Below are positions 45,529-53,894 of a stretch of 64,000 nucleotides of DNA, in pieces. A program made the position numbers and the translations under genes. This DNA is from Chungangia koreensis (GTDB taxonomy: Bacteria > Bacillota > Bacilli > Bacillales_A > Planococcaceae): positions 195,332-259,331 of the forward strand of contig NZ_JBHSEC010000022.1 in NCBI RefSeq assembly GCF_042651785.1, written 5' to 3'. The stretch's first letter is position 1; every line of letters starts with the position of its first letter. Below the pieces are notes generated by a model, which saw only the letters and a list, made by a program, of their open reading frames with translations, ran no database searches and was not told where the DNA came from.

Positions 45529-45840
45529 ACTGCCTCCGAGGGCAGTGCAGCAATTGACACTATTTAAAGAGTTGCAAAAGCTAAATGGAACCCGGTATGC
45601 GAACTGCAGGATAAACGGCACAGGAAGGTACTGGCGTTAAGGCTATGTACCGAAAGAAAAGGGTATAATGCAGTTCAGTAGGTTCTCTGCAAAAGTACTC
45701 GGGACTCATTCGGGGCGATCCGGGAAAAGTAAGATCGACCGGAACAGTCCACTCCTTGGGTTGTAGGAAAGCGAAATCTGACGAGCGTCTTTCAACATCT
45801 CTCATGCAATCCAAACATATGGTGGAAAGTATGGCTTTCC
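45529..45840 (+). ncRNA. candidate structured RNA or decayed genes between adk and infA
   Basis: This 401-bp gap has no credible open frame but many helices: ACTGCC/GGCAGT (45529-45546); GAACTGCA (45601-45608) with TGCAGTTC (45669-45676), enclosing GGTAC/GTACC; a 15-bp stem with small internal loops from 45702 to 45750 (GGACT, TTC, GG, CGATC and their complements); GAAAGCG/CGTCTTTC (45767-45793); GGAAAG/CTTTCC (45824-45840). B. subtilis has map and a KOW-domain gene at this spot. Short patches (for example MRTAG from 45598) might be relics of those genes, but the frames are broken. I cannot tell a new RNA or infA leader from a structured ruin. Confidence 0.4.
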
Positions 45841-45906
45841 GAATAGCCTGAAAGTGGCAGATTGATGATGGGGACCTGAATTGGATACAGAAGGGAGACA
45901 GGGTTG

Positions 45907-46125
45907 ATGGCGAAAGACGATGTTATTGAAGTCGAAGGCACAGTAGTTGAAACTTTGCCAAACGCGATGTTTAAGGTAGAATTGGAAAATGGGCATACAA
46001 TTCTTGCTCACGTATCCGGTAAAATTCGTATGCATTTCATCCGTATTTTACCTGGAGATAAAGTCACGATCGAGTTATCTCCTTACGATTTGACTCGCGG
46101 TCGTATCACATACCGTTTTAAATGA
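45907..46125 (+). CDS. infA: translation initiation factor IF-1
   Basis: 72 aa S1/OB-fold factor that binds the 30S A site during initiation. MAKDDVIEVEGTVVETLPNA is diagnostic. ATG 45907 follows AAGGGAGACAGGGTTG; a TTG three bases upstream is less likely. Confidence 0.97.
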   Translation: MAKDDVIEVEGTVVETLPNAMFKVELENGHTILAHVSGKIRMHFIRILPGDKVTIELSPYDLTRGRITYRFK

Positions 46126-46162
46126 TCTTTTGCACTCCGAACTATTAAGGAGGTTGGGTTAG

Positions 46163-46276
46163 ATGAAAGTGAGACCATCTGTGAAACCGATCTGCGAAAA
46201 ATGTAAAGTTATTCGCCGACGCGGTAAAGTAATGGTAATCTGTGAAAATCCTAAACATAAACAAAGACAAGGTTAA
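46163..46276 (+). CDS. rpmJ: 50S ribosomal protein L36
   Basis: 37 aa zinc-ribbon protein, MKVRPSVKPICEKCKVIRR, with Cys at 11, 14 and 27 and His at 32 as zinc ligands. ATG follows AAGGAGGTTGGGTTAG. Confidence 0.97.
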   Translation: MKVRPSVKPICEKCKVIRRRGKVMVICENPKHKQRQG

Positions 46277-46300
46277 TTATAAAGGAGGTGCAATGGTTAC

Positions 46301-46666
46301 ATGGCACGTATTGCTGGTGTAGACGTTCCGCGCGATAAACGCGTTGTAATTTCATTGACATATATCTACGGTGTAGGTAAAGCTACAGCACAAAAAGTTC
46401 TTTCTGCTGCTGGCGTAAACGAAGATACTCGTGTCCGTGATCTTACTGAAGATGAATTGGACAAAATCCGTGAACAATTAGGCATGTTGAAAGTTGAAGG
46501 TGACCTTCGTCGTGAAGTATCCCTTAACATTAAACGTTTGATGGAAATCGGAAGCTTCCGTGGTATCCGTCACCGTCGTGGTTTGCCTGTACGCGGTCAA
46601 AATACGAAGAACAACGCTCGTACGCGTAAAGGTCCTCGTAAGACTGTAGCAAACAAGAAAAAATAA
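46301..46666 (+). CDS. rpsM: 30S ribosomal protein S13
   Basis: 121 aa. Head protein bridging to the 50S. MARIAGVDVPRDKRVVISLTY and the basic C-terminal RGQNTKNNARTRKGPRKT are typical. ATG follows AAAGGAGGTGCAATGGTTAC. Confidence 0.98.
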   Translation: MARIAGVDVPRDKRVVISLTYIYGVGKATAQKVLSAAGVNEDTRVRDLTEDELDKIREQLGMLKVEGDLRREVSLNIKRLMEIGSFRGIRHRRGLPVRGQNTKNNARTRKGPRKTVANKKK

Positions 46667-46688
46667 TCGGTAAAGGAGGTCAAACAAC

Positions 46689-47078
46689 ATGGCACGTAAA
46701 CAACAAACTCGTAAGCGCCGTGTGAAAAAGAATATCGAATCCGGTATTGCACACATCCGCTCTACATTCAACAACACAATCGTAACGATCACTGATATGC
46801 AAGGTAACGCGGTTTCTTGGTCAAGTGCAGGTGCTCTTGGTTTCAGAGGTTCCCGTAAGTCTACTCCATTTGCTGCTCAAATGGCTGCAGAGACTGCTGC
46901 AAAGGCGTCCCTTGAACATGGTCTTAAGACGTTGGAAGTAACTGTTAAAGGCCCAGGTGCTGGCCGTGAAGCTGCAATCCGTGCATTGCAAGCTGCTGGT
47001 CTTGAAGTCACTGCAATCAAAGACGTAACTCCTGTTCCGCATAACGGTTGCCGTCCGCCAAAACGTCGTCGTGTATAA
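46689..47078 (+). CDS. rpsK: 30S ribosomal protein S11
   Basis: 129 aa platform protein. IAHIRSTFNNTIVTITD and the C-terminal PVPHNGCRPPKRRRV are diagnostic. ATG follows AAAGGAGGTCAAACAAC. Confidence 0.98.
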   Translation: MARKQQTRKRRVKKNIESGIAHIRSTFNNTIVTITDMQGNAVSWSSAGALGFRGSRKSTPFAAQMAAETAAKASLEHGLKTLEVTVKGPGAGREAAIRALQAAGLEVTAIKDVTPVPHNGCRPPKRRRV

Positions 47079-47209
47079 TGGGTGCTACTCCATTTGATTG
47101 AGAAACAACTTTCTTGTGCAAACTGAATTGTGCAACTGCAGAGAACAGTCTCTGTGAATCGATTGATGGAAAGACCTATACATTTGACGTTTTGAAGGAG
47201 GTAAATTGA

Positions 47210-48154
47210 ATGATCGAAATTGAAAAACCAAAGATTGAAACTGTTGAGATCAGCGAAGATGCCAAATTTGGCAAATTCATAGTGGAACCGCTTGAGCGTG
47301 GATATGGGACGACCTTAGGGAATTCCTTGCGTCGAATCCTTCTATCATCCTTACCAGGTGCTGCAGTCACTTCTATTCAAATTGACGGAGTACTTCATGA
47401 GTTCTCCACTGTCGAAGGCGTCGTAGAAGACGTAGCATCGATCATTTTGAATGTGAAGAAACTGGCACTGAAAATCTACTCTGACGAAGAAAAAGTCATA
47501 GAGATTGATGTGAAGGGTGAAGGAACGGTTACGGCTGCCGACATTACACATGATAGTGATGTTGAAATTCTGAATCCGGATCTTTTTATTGCGACAATCG
47601 GTAAAAACGGCCATCTTCGTATGCGTATGTATGCACATAGAGGCCGCGGTTATACTCCTGCTGATCAAAACAAACGTGAGGATCTTCCAATCGGCGTGAT
47701 CCCGATCGACTCTATTTACACTCCAGTTTCACGCGTCAATTTCCAAGTAGAGAATACTCGTGTTGGTCAAATGACTAATTTCGATAAACTTACGCTTGAT
47801 GTGTGGACAGATGGCAGCATCGGTCCAAAAGAGGCGATTTCGCTTGGCGCGAAAATTTTAACAGAGCATTTGAATATCTTTGTAGGTATGACTGATGAGG
47901 CTCAAACTGCTGAAATCATGGTTGAAAAAGAGGAAGACCAAAAGGAAAAAGTTTTAGAGATGACGATCGAAGAACTTGACCTTTCTGTCCGTTCTTACAA
48001 CTGTTTGAAACGTGCAGGCATTAATACTGTGCTTGAACTGACAAACAAGTCGGAAGACGAAATGATGAAAGTACGCAACCTCGGACGTAAATCCCTTGAA
48101 GAAGTTAAAGCGAAGTTAGATGAGCTTGGCTTAGGATTACGAATGGAAGACTAA
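47210..48154 (+). CDS. rpoA: DNA-directed RNA polymerase alpha subunit
   Basis: 314 aa. Assembly N-terminal domain (LGNSLRRILLSSLPG at about 37-51) and helix-hairpin-helix C-terminal domain (about 250-310, LELTNKSEDEMMKVRNLGRKS) for UP elements and activators. ATG follows AAGGAGGTAAATTGA. A CAGAGA/TCTCTG hairpin (47139-47154) lies in the spacer before it. Confidence 0.98.
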   Translation: MIEIEKPKIETVEISEDAKFGKFIVEPLERGYGTTLGNSLRRILLSSLPGAAVTSIQIDGVLHEFSTVEGVVEDVASIILNVKKLALKIYSDEEKVIEIDVKGEGTVTAADITHDSDVEILNPDLFIATIGKNGHLRMRMYAHRGRGYTPADQNKREDLPIGVIPIDSIYTPVSRVNFQVENTRVGQMTNFDKLTLDVWTDGSIGPKEAISLGAKILTEHLNIFVGMTDEAQTAEIMVEKEEDQKEKVLEMTIEELDLSVRSYNCLKRAGINTVLELTNKSEDEMMKVRNLGRKSLEEVKAKLDELGLGLRMED

Positions 48155-48203
48155 GCGCTAATTATTGATAGATCACCATTTCCAACAAAGGAGGGAAACA
48201 TCC

Positions 48204-48584
48204 ATGGGTTACAGAAAGCTTGGACGCACAAGTTCCCAACGTAAAGCTATGTTACGTGACTTGGCGACTGACCTAATTGTTCATGAGCGCCTTCAAACAA
48301 CTGAAGCACGCGCAAAAGAACTTCGTTCAGTTGTTGAAAAAATGATCACTTTAGGTAAACGCGGTGATTTACATGCACGCCGTCAGGCAGCTGAATTCAT
48401 CCGTCGTGAAGTTGCAACTTCTACTGATGAGGAAGGCAACGAAACAACAGTTTATGCTTTGCAAAAATTGTTCGACGATGTAGCACCACGCTACGCTGAC
48501 CGTCAAGGCGGTTACACTCGGATCATGAAAGTTGGACCACGCCGCGGAGATGGCGCACCAACTGTAATTATCGAGTTAGTTTAA
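48204..48584 (+). CDS. rplQ: 50S ribosomal protein L17
   Basis: 126 aa. MGYRKLGRTSSQRKAMLRDL is diagnostic. ATG 48204 follows AAAGGAGGGAAACATCC; the in-frame start at 48165 has no such site. Last gene of the alpha operon. Confidence 0.97.
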   Translation: MGYRKLGRTSSQRKAMLRDLATDLIVHERLQTTEARAKELRSVVEKMITLGKRGDLHARRQAAEFIRREVATSTDEEGNETTVYALQKLFDDVAPRYADRQGGYTRIMKVGPRRGDGAPTVIIELV

Positions 48585-48597
48585 TTCTTTGAGAATC

Positions 48598-48639
48598 GAG
48601 AGGGTGGTAGTTTGAGTTCGGACTTCACCCTCTTCTTTT
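48598..48639 (+). terminator. terminator after rplQ
   Basis: GAGAGGGTG (48598-48606) faces CACCCTCTTC (48626-48635), then TTTT. Confidence 0.85.
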
Positions 48640-48685
48640 AAAAAACGACATGGTTTATACGGCATTAAAAGCAGAGTGTTACGAT

Positions 48686-48808
48686 GAGCGCGCTAATTTG
48701 GCTTCGTCTCGTCTAGCTCTTCGCACCTCATTCAGGGTCCGGTGTGAGCAACCGGTCCCGCTATAATGGTAGAGCGCATTTCTTTGAATGAGGTGCGCGC
48801 TTTTTTTT
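48686..48808 (+). promoter_or_regulatory. structured attenuator-like element upstream of ecfA1
   Basis: CGCACCTCATTCA (48722-48734) is perfectly complementary to TGAATGAGGTGCG (48785-48797). Inside are GGGTCCGGT/ACCGGTCCC (48735-48759, one mismatch) and CGCT/AGCG (48759-48776), giving a three-way junction. The same 3' arm can instead pair locally: GCGCATTTC (48774-48782) with GAGGTGCGC (48790-48798). Eight T follow at 48801-48808. Either fold ends beside the T run, so both may terminate. I recognise no riboswitch class. Confidence 0.6.
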
Positions 48809-48843
48809 ATTTAATTTTATGTTAAAGTAGTCAATATTAAGGG

Positions 48844-48877
48844 CTGTGTAAGAGAGGTCAATCCACTTTTTACACAG
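48844..48877 (+). other. hairpin in the ecfA1 leader
   Basis: CTGTGTAA (48844-48851) pairs perfectly with TTACACAG (48870-48877), loop 18 nt. No T tract follows. It lies about 80 bp before ecfA1. Confidence 0.55.
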
Positions 48878-48954
48878 AACCTGATATTGAATCTCTTAAA
48901 ACAGATAAGCAGAGTGCAGACGGTTTAGTTGAGCAGAGCAGAGGAGGGAAAAAG

Positions 48955-49800
48955 ATGGACAAGATCCTATCATTAAAAAATGTTAACTATACATATACTC
49001 CAGATCAACCAGATTCTAGGTATGCCGTAAAAGACGTGACAATTGAAGCTTTTGACGGTGAATGGTTGGCGATTGTCGGCCACAACGGTTCTGGTAAATC
49101 TACACTTGCCCGATTGATGAATGGACTCCTCTTCCCTCAAGAGGGTACAGTCCATATTTTCGGTTTGGCAATGAATGAAAAAAACATATGGGAAATCCGT
49201 TCACGTTTAGGAATGGTTTTTCAAAATCCTGATAATCAGTTCGTTGGCGCCACAGTACAAGATGATGTGGCATTTGCCTTAGAGAACAATGGTGTTCCAT
49301 ACGAAGACATGGTGAAGCGGGTTGAGCATGCGCTACAACTTGTAAAAATGGAGCAATTTGTCGATCATGAACCTCACCATCTGTCTGGTGGGCAAAAGCA
49401 ACGTGTTGCCATTGCAGGTGCTTTAGCCTTGCATCCGAAATTATTGATTTTAGATGAAGCAACTTCGATGTTAGATCCACAAGGCCGAGAAGAAGTATTG
49501 CAAACTGTTCGGGAATTACGCGAGACTACAGGATTAACCGTCATCTCCATAACACATGACTTAGAAGAGGCGATGTCGGCTGACCGAATCATCGTCATGA
49601 ATGACGGGCAAAAATATGCAGAAGGGATTCCCCGGGAAATATTTTCTTCGGGAAATAAATTAACCGAATTAGGATTGGATCTCCCTTTTTCGTTGAAAAT
49701 GACACATTTACTCCGTCAGGAAGGCGTGCAACTGATGGATGAGCATATGACAGAAGAAGAGTTGGTGAATGATCTATGGACATCACACTTCAACAATTAG
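48955..49800 (+). CDS. ecfA1: energy-coupling factor transporter ATPase EcfA1
   Basis: 281 aa ABC ATPase. Walker A GHNGSGKST (about 42), Q-loop FQNPDNQF, signature LSGGQKQR (about 142) and Walker B LLILDEATSMLD. With EcfA2 and EcfT it powers vitamin or metal uptake through exchangeable S components. It overlaps ecfA2 by 25 bp. Confidence 0.96.
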   Translation: MDKILSLKNVNYTYTPDQPDSRYAVKDVTIEAFDGEWLAIVGHNGSGKSTLARLMNGLLFPQEGTVHIFGLAMNEKNIWEIRSRLGMVFQNPDNQFVGATVQDDVAFALENNGVPYEDMVKRVEHALQLVKMEQFVDHEPHHLSGGQKQRVAIAGALALHPKLLILDEATSMLDPQGREEVLQTVRELRETTGLTVISITHDLEEAMSADRIIVMNDGQKYAEGIPREIFSSGNKLTELGLDLPFSLKMTHLLRQEGVQLMDEHMTEEELVNDLWTSHFNN

Positions 49801-50642
49801 GATATATATACGCAAAGGATACCCCTTTTGAGAAACGGGCATTGGTAGATGTAGATCTCCATATCCCATCCGGCAGCTACTTTGCTGTTATAGGTCATAC
49901 GGGATCAGGCAAATCAACCCTTCTTCAGCATTTAAATGGTCTGTTGAAACCAAGTGAAGGTTCCATTCAAATCGGGAAGATGCTCATTCCTGCAGGGAAG
50001 AAGAAACTCGACTTGAAACTCGTCAGACAAAAGGTCGGTATTGTCTTTCAGTTTCCGGAGCATCAATTATTTGAGGAAACTGTTTTAAAAGATATTATGT
50101 TCGGTCCGATGAACTTTGGCGTGCCTGAACAGGTGGCTGAAGCACGAGCAAAAGAACTCGTACGGCTATTGGGGCTTCCTGAAGAGGTGCTGCAAAAGTC
50201 TCCCTTCGATCTCTCAGGCGGCCAAATGCGCCGGGTTGCCATTGCAGGTGTATTAGCCATGGAACCTCAAGTGTTAGTGTTGGATGAACCAACGGCTGGT
50301 CTCGATCCACGCGGACGCCACGAAATAATGGACCTATTTGCAGAACTTCACCGGACAAAGAATTTAACGACTATTTTAGTGACACATTCAATGGAAGATG
50401 CAGCACGATATGCTGATTACATTGCAATCATGCATGAAGGTCGATGTGTGGTTACCGGAACACCACGTGAAATCTTTGCTGATGAAAAGACGCTAAAGGC
50501 TTATCGATTGGAAGTACCTCGAATCGTCCGTTTCCAAAAGCAACTTGAACAAAGAATCGGTCGGGAGTTACCGGAATTGGCATTGACAGAAGAGGAATTA
50601 ACAAAGCTGATCGCTTCTGCTGCAAGAGGTGAACAATCATGA
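49776..50642 (+). CDS. ecfA2: energy-coupling factor transporter ATPase EcfA2
   Basis: 288 aa ABC ATPase. Walker A GHTGSGKST (about 39), Q-loop FQFPEHQLF, signature LSGGQMRR (about 145) and Walker B VLVLDEPTAGLDP. Partner of EcfA1. No S component is encoded nearby, as expected for a group II (shared) ECF module. Overlaps ecfT by 4 bp. Confidence 0.96.
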   Translation: MDITLQQLGYIYAKDTPFEKRALVDVDLHIPSGSYFAVIGHTGSGKSTLLQHLNGLLKPSEGSIQIGKMLIPAGKKKLDLKLVRQKVGIVFQFPEHQLFEETVLKDIMFGPMNFGVPEQVAEARAKELVRLLGLPEEVLQKSPFDLSGGQMRRVAIAGVLAMEPQVLVLDEPTAGLDPRGRHEIMDLFAELHRTKNLTTILVTHSMEDAARYADYIAIMHEGRCVVTGTPREIFADEKTLKAYRLEVPRIVRFQKQLEQRIGRELPELALTEEELTKLIASAARGEQS

Positions 50643-51436
50643 TGGAGAAAATGATATTCGGCCGTTTTATTCCTGGAGACTCATTCGTCCATCGACTCGA
50701 TCCGCGAGCAAAGCTCATTTTTGTGTTTCTCTTCATTGCTGCTGTGTTTTTGGCCAATAATGCGTTGACGTATGGAATACTCATCGTCTTTACGTTATTG
50801 GTGATCGCTTTATCGAAAATCCGTTTATACTTTCTGATCAATGGTTTGAAACCTGTACTCTTCTTAGTAGTCTTTACCTTCCTTCTTCATATCTTTTTCA
50901 CGAAAGAAGGAGATCTCCTATGGCAATGGGGTTTCATTTCCATTTATGAAGAAGGATTGCGTCAAGGGATCTTTATCTCAATCCGCTTTGTGGTACTCAT
51001 CTTCATCACATCCGTTTTAACATTGACCACATCGCCGATTTCCATTACGGATGGCTTGGAAATTCTTCTTAATCCATTTAAACGTTTTAAGTTGCCAGTA
51101 CATGAACTTGCCCTTATGATGTCCATTTCATTGCGCTTCATTCCAACGTTGATGGACGAAACGGACAAGATCTTAAAAGCTCAGATGGCAAGGGGTTCGG
51201 ATATTAGTTCCGGACCGATTAAGGAACGGGTAAAAGCTGTCGTTCCACTTTTAATCCCATTATTCGTCAGTGCATTTAAACGTGCTGAAGACTTAGCAGT
51301 GGCAATGGAAGTCCGAGGTTATAAAGGCGGGGAAGGAAGAACAAGGTTCCGCCAGCTTAAATGGGATTGGCGGGATACATCCATCATGGTTGTTCTTGCG
51401 ATTCTAGCGGTCATCCTTTGGATTTTACGTTCGTAA
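50639..51436 (+). CDS. ecfT: energy-coupling factor transporter transmembrane protein EcfT
   Basis: 265 aa with about five membrane helices and the coupling helices carrying two X-R-G motifs (QMARGSD near residue 183 and MEVRGY near 223) that contact the ATPases. ATG ATG at 50639; either Met could start. Third gene of the ecf operon. Confidence 0.95.
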   Translation: MMEKMIFGRFIPGDSFVHRLDPRAKLIFVFLFIAAVFLANNALTYGILIVFTLLVIALSKIRLYFLINGLKPVLFLVVFTFLLHIFFTKEGDLLWQWGFISIYEEGLRQGIFISIRFVVLIFITSVLTLTTSPISITDGLEILLNPFKRFKLPVHELALMMSISLRFIPTLMDETDKILKAQMARGSDISSGPIKERVKAVVPLLIPLFVSAFKRAEDLAVAMEVRGYKGGEGRTRFRQLKWDWRDTSIMVVLAILAVILWILRS

Positions 51437-51451
51437 AGGGGTTCGATTCGG

Positions 51452-52198
51452 ATGATGAAAAGAATGAAAGCGGTCATTAGTTATGACGGAAGTGGTTTTG
51501 CCGGGTATCAAGTCCAGCCGGGACATCGGACTGTCCAGTTAGAATTGGAAAAAGTGCTCACCTCCATGCATAAAGGTACCCTGGTCCGAGTTTCTGCAAG
51601 TGGTAGAACCGATGCCGGGGTGCATGCTATTGGACAGGTCATCCATTTCGATACGAGCCTCTCTATACCTGAGGATCGTTGGCAAAAGGCACTCAATGTC
51701 CAGTTGCCGGCAGATATACGAGTGATGAGCGTAGAGGAGGCCCCTGAAGGCTTCCATGCGCGCTTTTCAGCAACGGGTAAGGTATATCGTTACAAATGGT
51801 CATTGACGCCCGTCCATAGCCCTTTTGAGCGTTTCCACACAACACATGTGACGTATCCACTTGATATAGCTCGTATGAGGGAAGCCGCTGCTTATTTTAT
51901 AGGGACCTATGATTTCACAAGCTTCTGTTCTGCAAAGGCAGAAGTGGAGGACAGGGTACGTACCATCCATCGTTTGGAGTTCGAGAGACATGGTGATCAA
52001 TTGCATTTAGTAATCCAAGGGAACGGCTTCCTCTATAACATGGTCAGGATTATTGCCGGAACACTTTTTGATATTGGAATTGGAAAAAAAGATCCGACTG
52101 ATATTCCGGGAATACTGGAAGAAAAGGATCGTCGGGCGGCCGGAAAAACCGCGCCGGCACAAGGTTTGTACCTTGAAAAAGTCATCTATGGGAAATGA
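51452..52198 (+). CDS. truA: tRNA pseudouridine(38-40) synthase TruA
   Basis: 248 aa. Catalytic Asp in SGRTDAGVHA (about residue 54). Converts uridines 38-40 of the anticodon arm. ATG 51452 is only 15 bp after ecfT; the region AAAGGGG serves as the ribosome-binding site. Confidence 0.95.
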   Translation: MMKRMKAVISYDGSGFAGYQVQPGHRTVQLELEKVLTSMHKGTLVRVSASGRTDAGVHAIGQVIHFDTSLSIPEDRWQKALNVQLPADIRVMSVEEAPEGFHARFSATGKVYRYKWSLTPVHSPFERFHTTHVTYPLDIARMREAAAYFIGTYDFTSFCSAKAEVEDRVRTIHRLEFERHGDQLHLVIQGNGFLYNMVRIIAGTLFDIGIGKKDPTDIPGILEEKDRRAAGKTAPAQGLYLEKVIYGK

Positions 52199-52230
52199 AA
52201 CAACTTTTCCAGGTGTATTGGAATAATTCC

Positions 52231-52335
52231 TTGACTTTTAAGTCTCAGCGTTATATGATGATGTATGGTATTTTCAATAACCCCACGATAAGCCCCGGAA
52301 ACTTATCAGTGTTGAGGATATAGGGAAAACGGAAC
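52231..52335 (+). promoter_or_regulatory. rplM promoter and L13 leader RNA
   Basis: TTGACT (52231-52236), 17 bp, TATGAT (52254-52259). The leader then has GATAAG (52287-52292) pairing with CTTATC (52302-52307) inside an outer helix, matching my recollection of the Firmicute L13 leader; L13 is thought to repress its own mRNA through it. Confidence 0.75.
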
Positions 52336-52364
52336 AGATTTGAAATTTTAGGAGGACAAAATAC

Positions 52365-52802
52365 ATGCGTACAACATTCATGGCTAAAGGTCACGAAGTA
52401 GAGCGTAAATGGTTAGTAGTTGACGCAGAAGGCAAGACGCTTGGTCGTTTGGCATCTGAAGTGGCTTCTATCTTGCGCGGTAAAAACAAACCGACATTCA
52501 CACCAAACGTTGACACAGGTGATCATGTAATCATCATCAACGCAGAAAAAATCCATTTGACTGGTAATAAGCTTAAAGGCAAAATCTACTACCGTCATAC
52601 ACAATTCTCTGGCGGTCTTAAAACTCGTACTGCTGGCGAAATGAAATCCAAATACCCAACTCAAATGTTGGAATTGGCTATTAAAGGAATGCTTCCTAAA
52701 AACTCTTTAGGTCGCCAAATGTTCAAGAAACTTCACGTTTACACTGGAGCAGAACATCCACATGCAGCACAACAACCTGAAGCTTACGAGCTTCGCGGAT
52801 AA
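52365..52802 (+). CDS. rplM: 50S ribosomal protein L13
   Basis: 145 aa, early 50S assembly protein. WLVVDAEGKTLGRLASEVA and HKP-like VYTGAEHPHAAQ near the end are typical. ATG follows TAGGAGGACAAAATAC. Confidence 0.97.
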   Translation: MRTTFMAKGHEVERKWLVVDAEGKTLGRLASEVASILRGKNKPTFTPNVDTGDHVIIINAEKIHLTGNKLKGKIYYRHTQFSGGLKTRTAGEMKSKYPTQMLELAIKGMLPKNSLGRQMFKKLHVYTGAEHPHAAQQPEAYELRG

Positions 52803-52824
52803 TTATTAAGAGGAGGAAACACCC

Positions 52825-53217
52825 TTGGCACAAGTTCAATATATCGGCACTGGTCGCCGCAAAAGCTCTGTAGCCCGCGTACGTTTAGTACCAGGCGAAG
52901 GCAAAATTACTATCAACAAACGTGACGTCGAAGACTACGTACCATTCGAAACTCTTCGTGCAGTCATCAAACAACCACTTGTAGCAACTGAAACTCTTGG
53001 CAGCTACGATATCCACGTAAACGTTAACGGCGGTGGATTCACTGGTCAAGCTGGCGCAATCCGCCACGGCGTTGCTCGTGCACTTCTTCAAGTAGACCCT
53101 GACTTCCGTCCAGCTCTTAAAGCTGCAGGTCTTCTTACTCGTGATGCTCGTATGAAAGAACGTAAAAAATACGGTCTTAAAGCAGCTCGTCGTGCACCTC
53201 AGTTCTCAAAACGTTAA
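52825..53217 (+). CDS. rpsI: 30S ribosomal protein S9
   Basis: 130 aa. YIGTGRRKSSVARVRLVPG at the start and the C-terminal APQFSKR tail that touches P-site tRNA. Start TTG 52825 follows AGGAGGAAACACCC. Confidence 0.97.
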   Translation: MAQVQYIGTGRRKSSVARVRLVPGEGKITINKRDVEDYVPFETLRAVIKQPLVATETLGSYDIHVNVNGGGFTGQAGAIRHGVARALLQVDPDFRPALKAAGLLTRDARMKERKKYGLKAARRAPQFSKR

Positions 53218-53227
53218 TTCAACGTTC

Positions 53228-53267
53228 AAACCCCCTTTTCCCGTTTTGGGAAAGGGGGTTTTTTTGA
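53228..53267. terminator. strong, probably bidirectional terminator after rpsI
   Basis: AAACCCCCTTTTCCC pairs with GGGAAAGGGGGTTT, flanked by A and T runs. It ends rplM-rpsI and can also end the minus-strand ImmA-like gene that stops at 53278. Confidence 0.92.
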
Positions 53268-53277
53268 CTCTCAGTAT

Positions 53278-53751
53278 CTACTTGAAGGACTGATACATGT
53301 TGGAATTCGCCAAATATTGTTGAAGCCTTTTCTGGGCAAATTCTTGTTCCACTTTAAAGGATCTTTGTATTTCATAAATCGCCAACATCTCTTCCCCAGG
53401 CAATTCCATATCCAGCAACATAAAAGTAGGAACACAAGCGTGAAAGGCGAAGTTAGCTGCCTTCCATTCTTGGTATAACTTAAAAGGGAAAGGAACACAC
53501 ACTTGGTTTCCGACGTGTAAAAGCGCATGACAAAGTTCATGTCCGAAGTCTTGCCATTGCTGCTCTGGACTTAGGCGATCATCAATAATAATCATTTGGT
53601 CGATCACCATTGATTCATGTGGGAAAAACTCCAGAATCATTCCTAACCGAGTTGCAATCGTTTCCGTATCCAATTGCTGTGGCAAGTAAATGTCTATTGA
53701 TTCATACATTCTTTTTACATATTCTTCAATGGTGTTATAAACATATTTCAT
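53278..53751 (-). CDS. ImmA/IrrE-family metallopeptidase
   Basis: 157 aa. The zinc motif HELCH is at about residues 71-75, within DFGHELCHALLH. This family (ImmA of ICEBs1, IrrE) cleaves Xre-type repressors after DNA damage, and an Xre repressor is next door. ATG 53751 follows GGGGG at a good distance; an upstream ATG at 53775 overlaps the palindromic operator. It has its own promoter region, since a terminator separates it from xre. Confidence 0.85.
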   Translation of the reverse strand: MKYVYNTIEEYVKRMYESIDIYLPQQLDTETIATRLGMILEFFPHESMVIDQMIIIDDRLSPEQQWQDFGHELCHALLHVGNQVCVPFPFKLYQEWKAANFAFHACVPTFMLLDMELPGEEMLAIYEIQRSFKVEQEFAQKRLQQYLANSNMYQSFK

Positions 53752-53768
53752 ACCCATCCCCCAAATAT

Positions 53769-53782
53769 AGAACATCTGTTCT
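53769..53782. promoter_or_regulatory. LexA-box-like palindrome upstream of the ImmA-like gene
   Basis: AGAACATCTGTTCT contains GAAC-N4-GTTC, the core of the Gram-positive SOS (LexA/DinR) box; only the outermost bases differ from consensus. It lies just downstream of a possible minus-strand -10 TATACT (53795-53790). Confidence 0.5.
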
Positions 53783-53798
53783 TATATAAAGTATAATA

Positions 53799-53833
53799 AA
53801 AATCCCTCATGATTGGAAATGAGGGATTTTTAC
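53799..53833 (-). terminator. terminator after the xre repressor gene
   Basis: AAATCCCTCAT and ATGAGGGATTT pair around a short loop, with A and T runs on the two sides. It separates xre from the ImmA-like gene. Confidence 0.8.
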
Positions 53834-53894
53834 TATTTTTTATGTTTCTTACTAAGAAAGAATCACTACTAATTTCTTCGCTAAATTCCGCAAT

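Noticed and set aside
45664..45669. TATAAT in the adk-infA spacer as an infA promoter
   Set aside because: No -35 at 16-18 bp and no extended -10; it lies inside a predicted helix region.
45598..45860. map or KOW pseudogene as a firm call
   Set aside because: Matches are short, in different frames, and the two candidate genes compete for the same bases. Kept only as an alternative explanation.
48713..48798. tRNA-like D-arm (TAGCTC ... GGTAGAGCGC)
   Set aside because: No acceptor, anticodon or T arm can be drawn; the bases are better explained by the attenuator helices.
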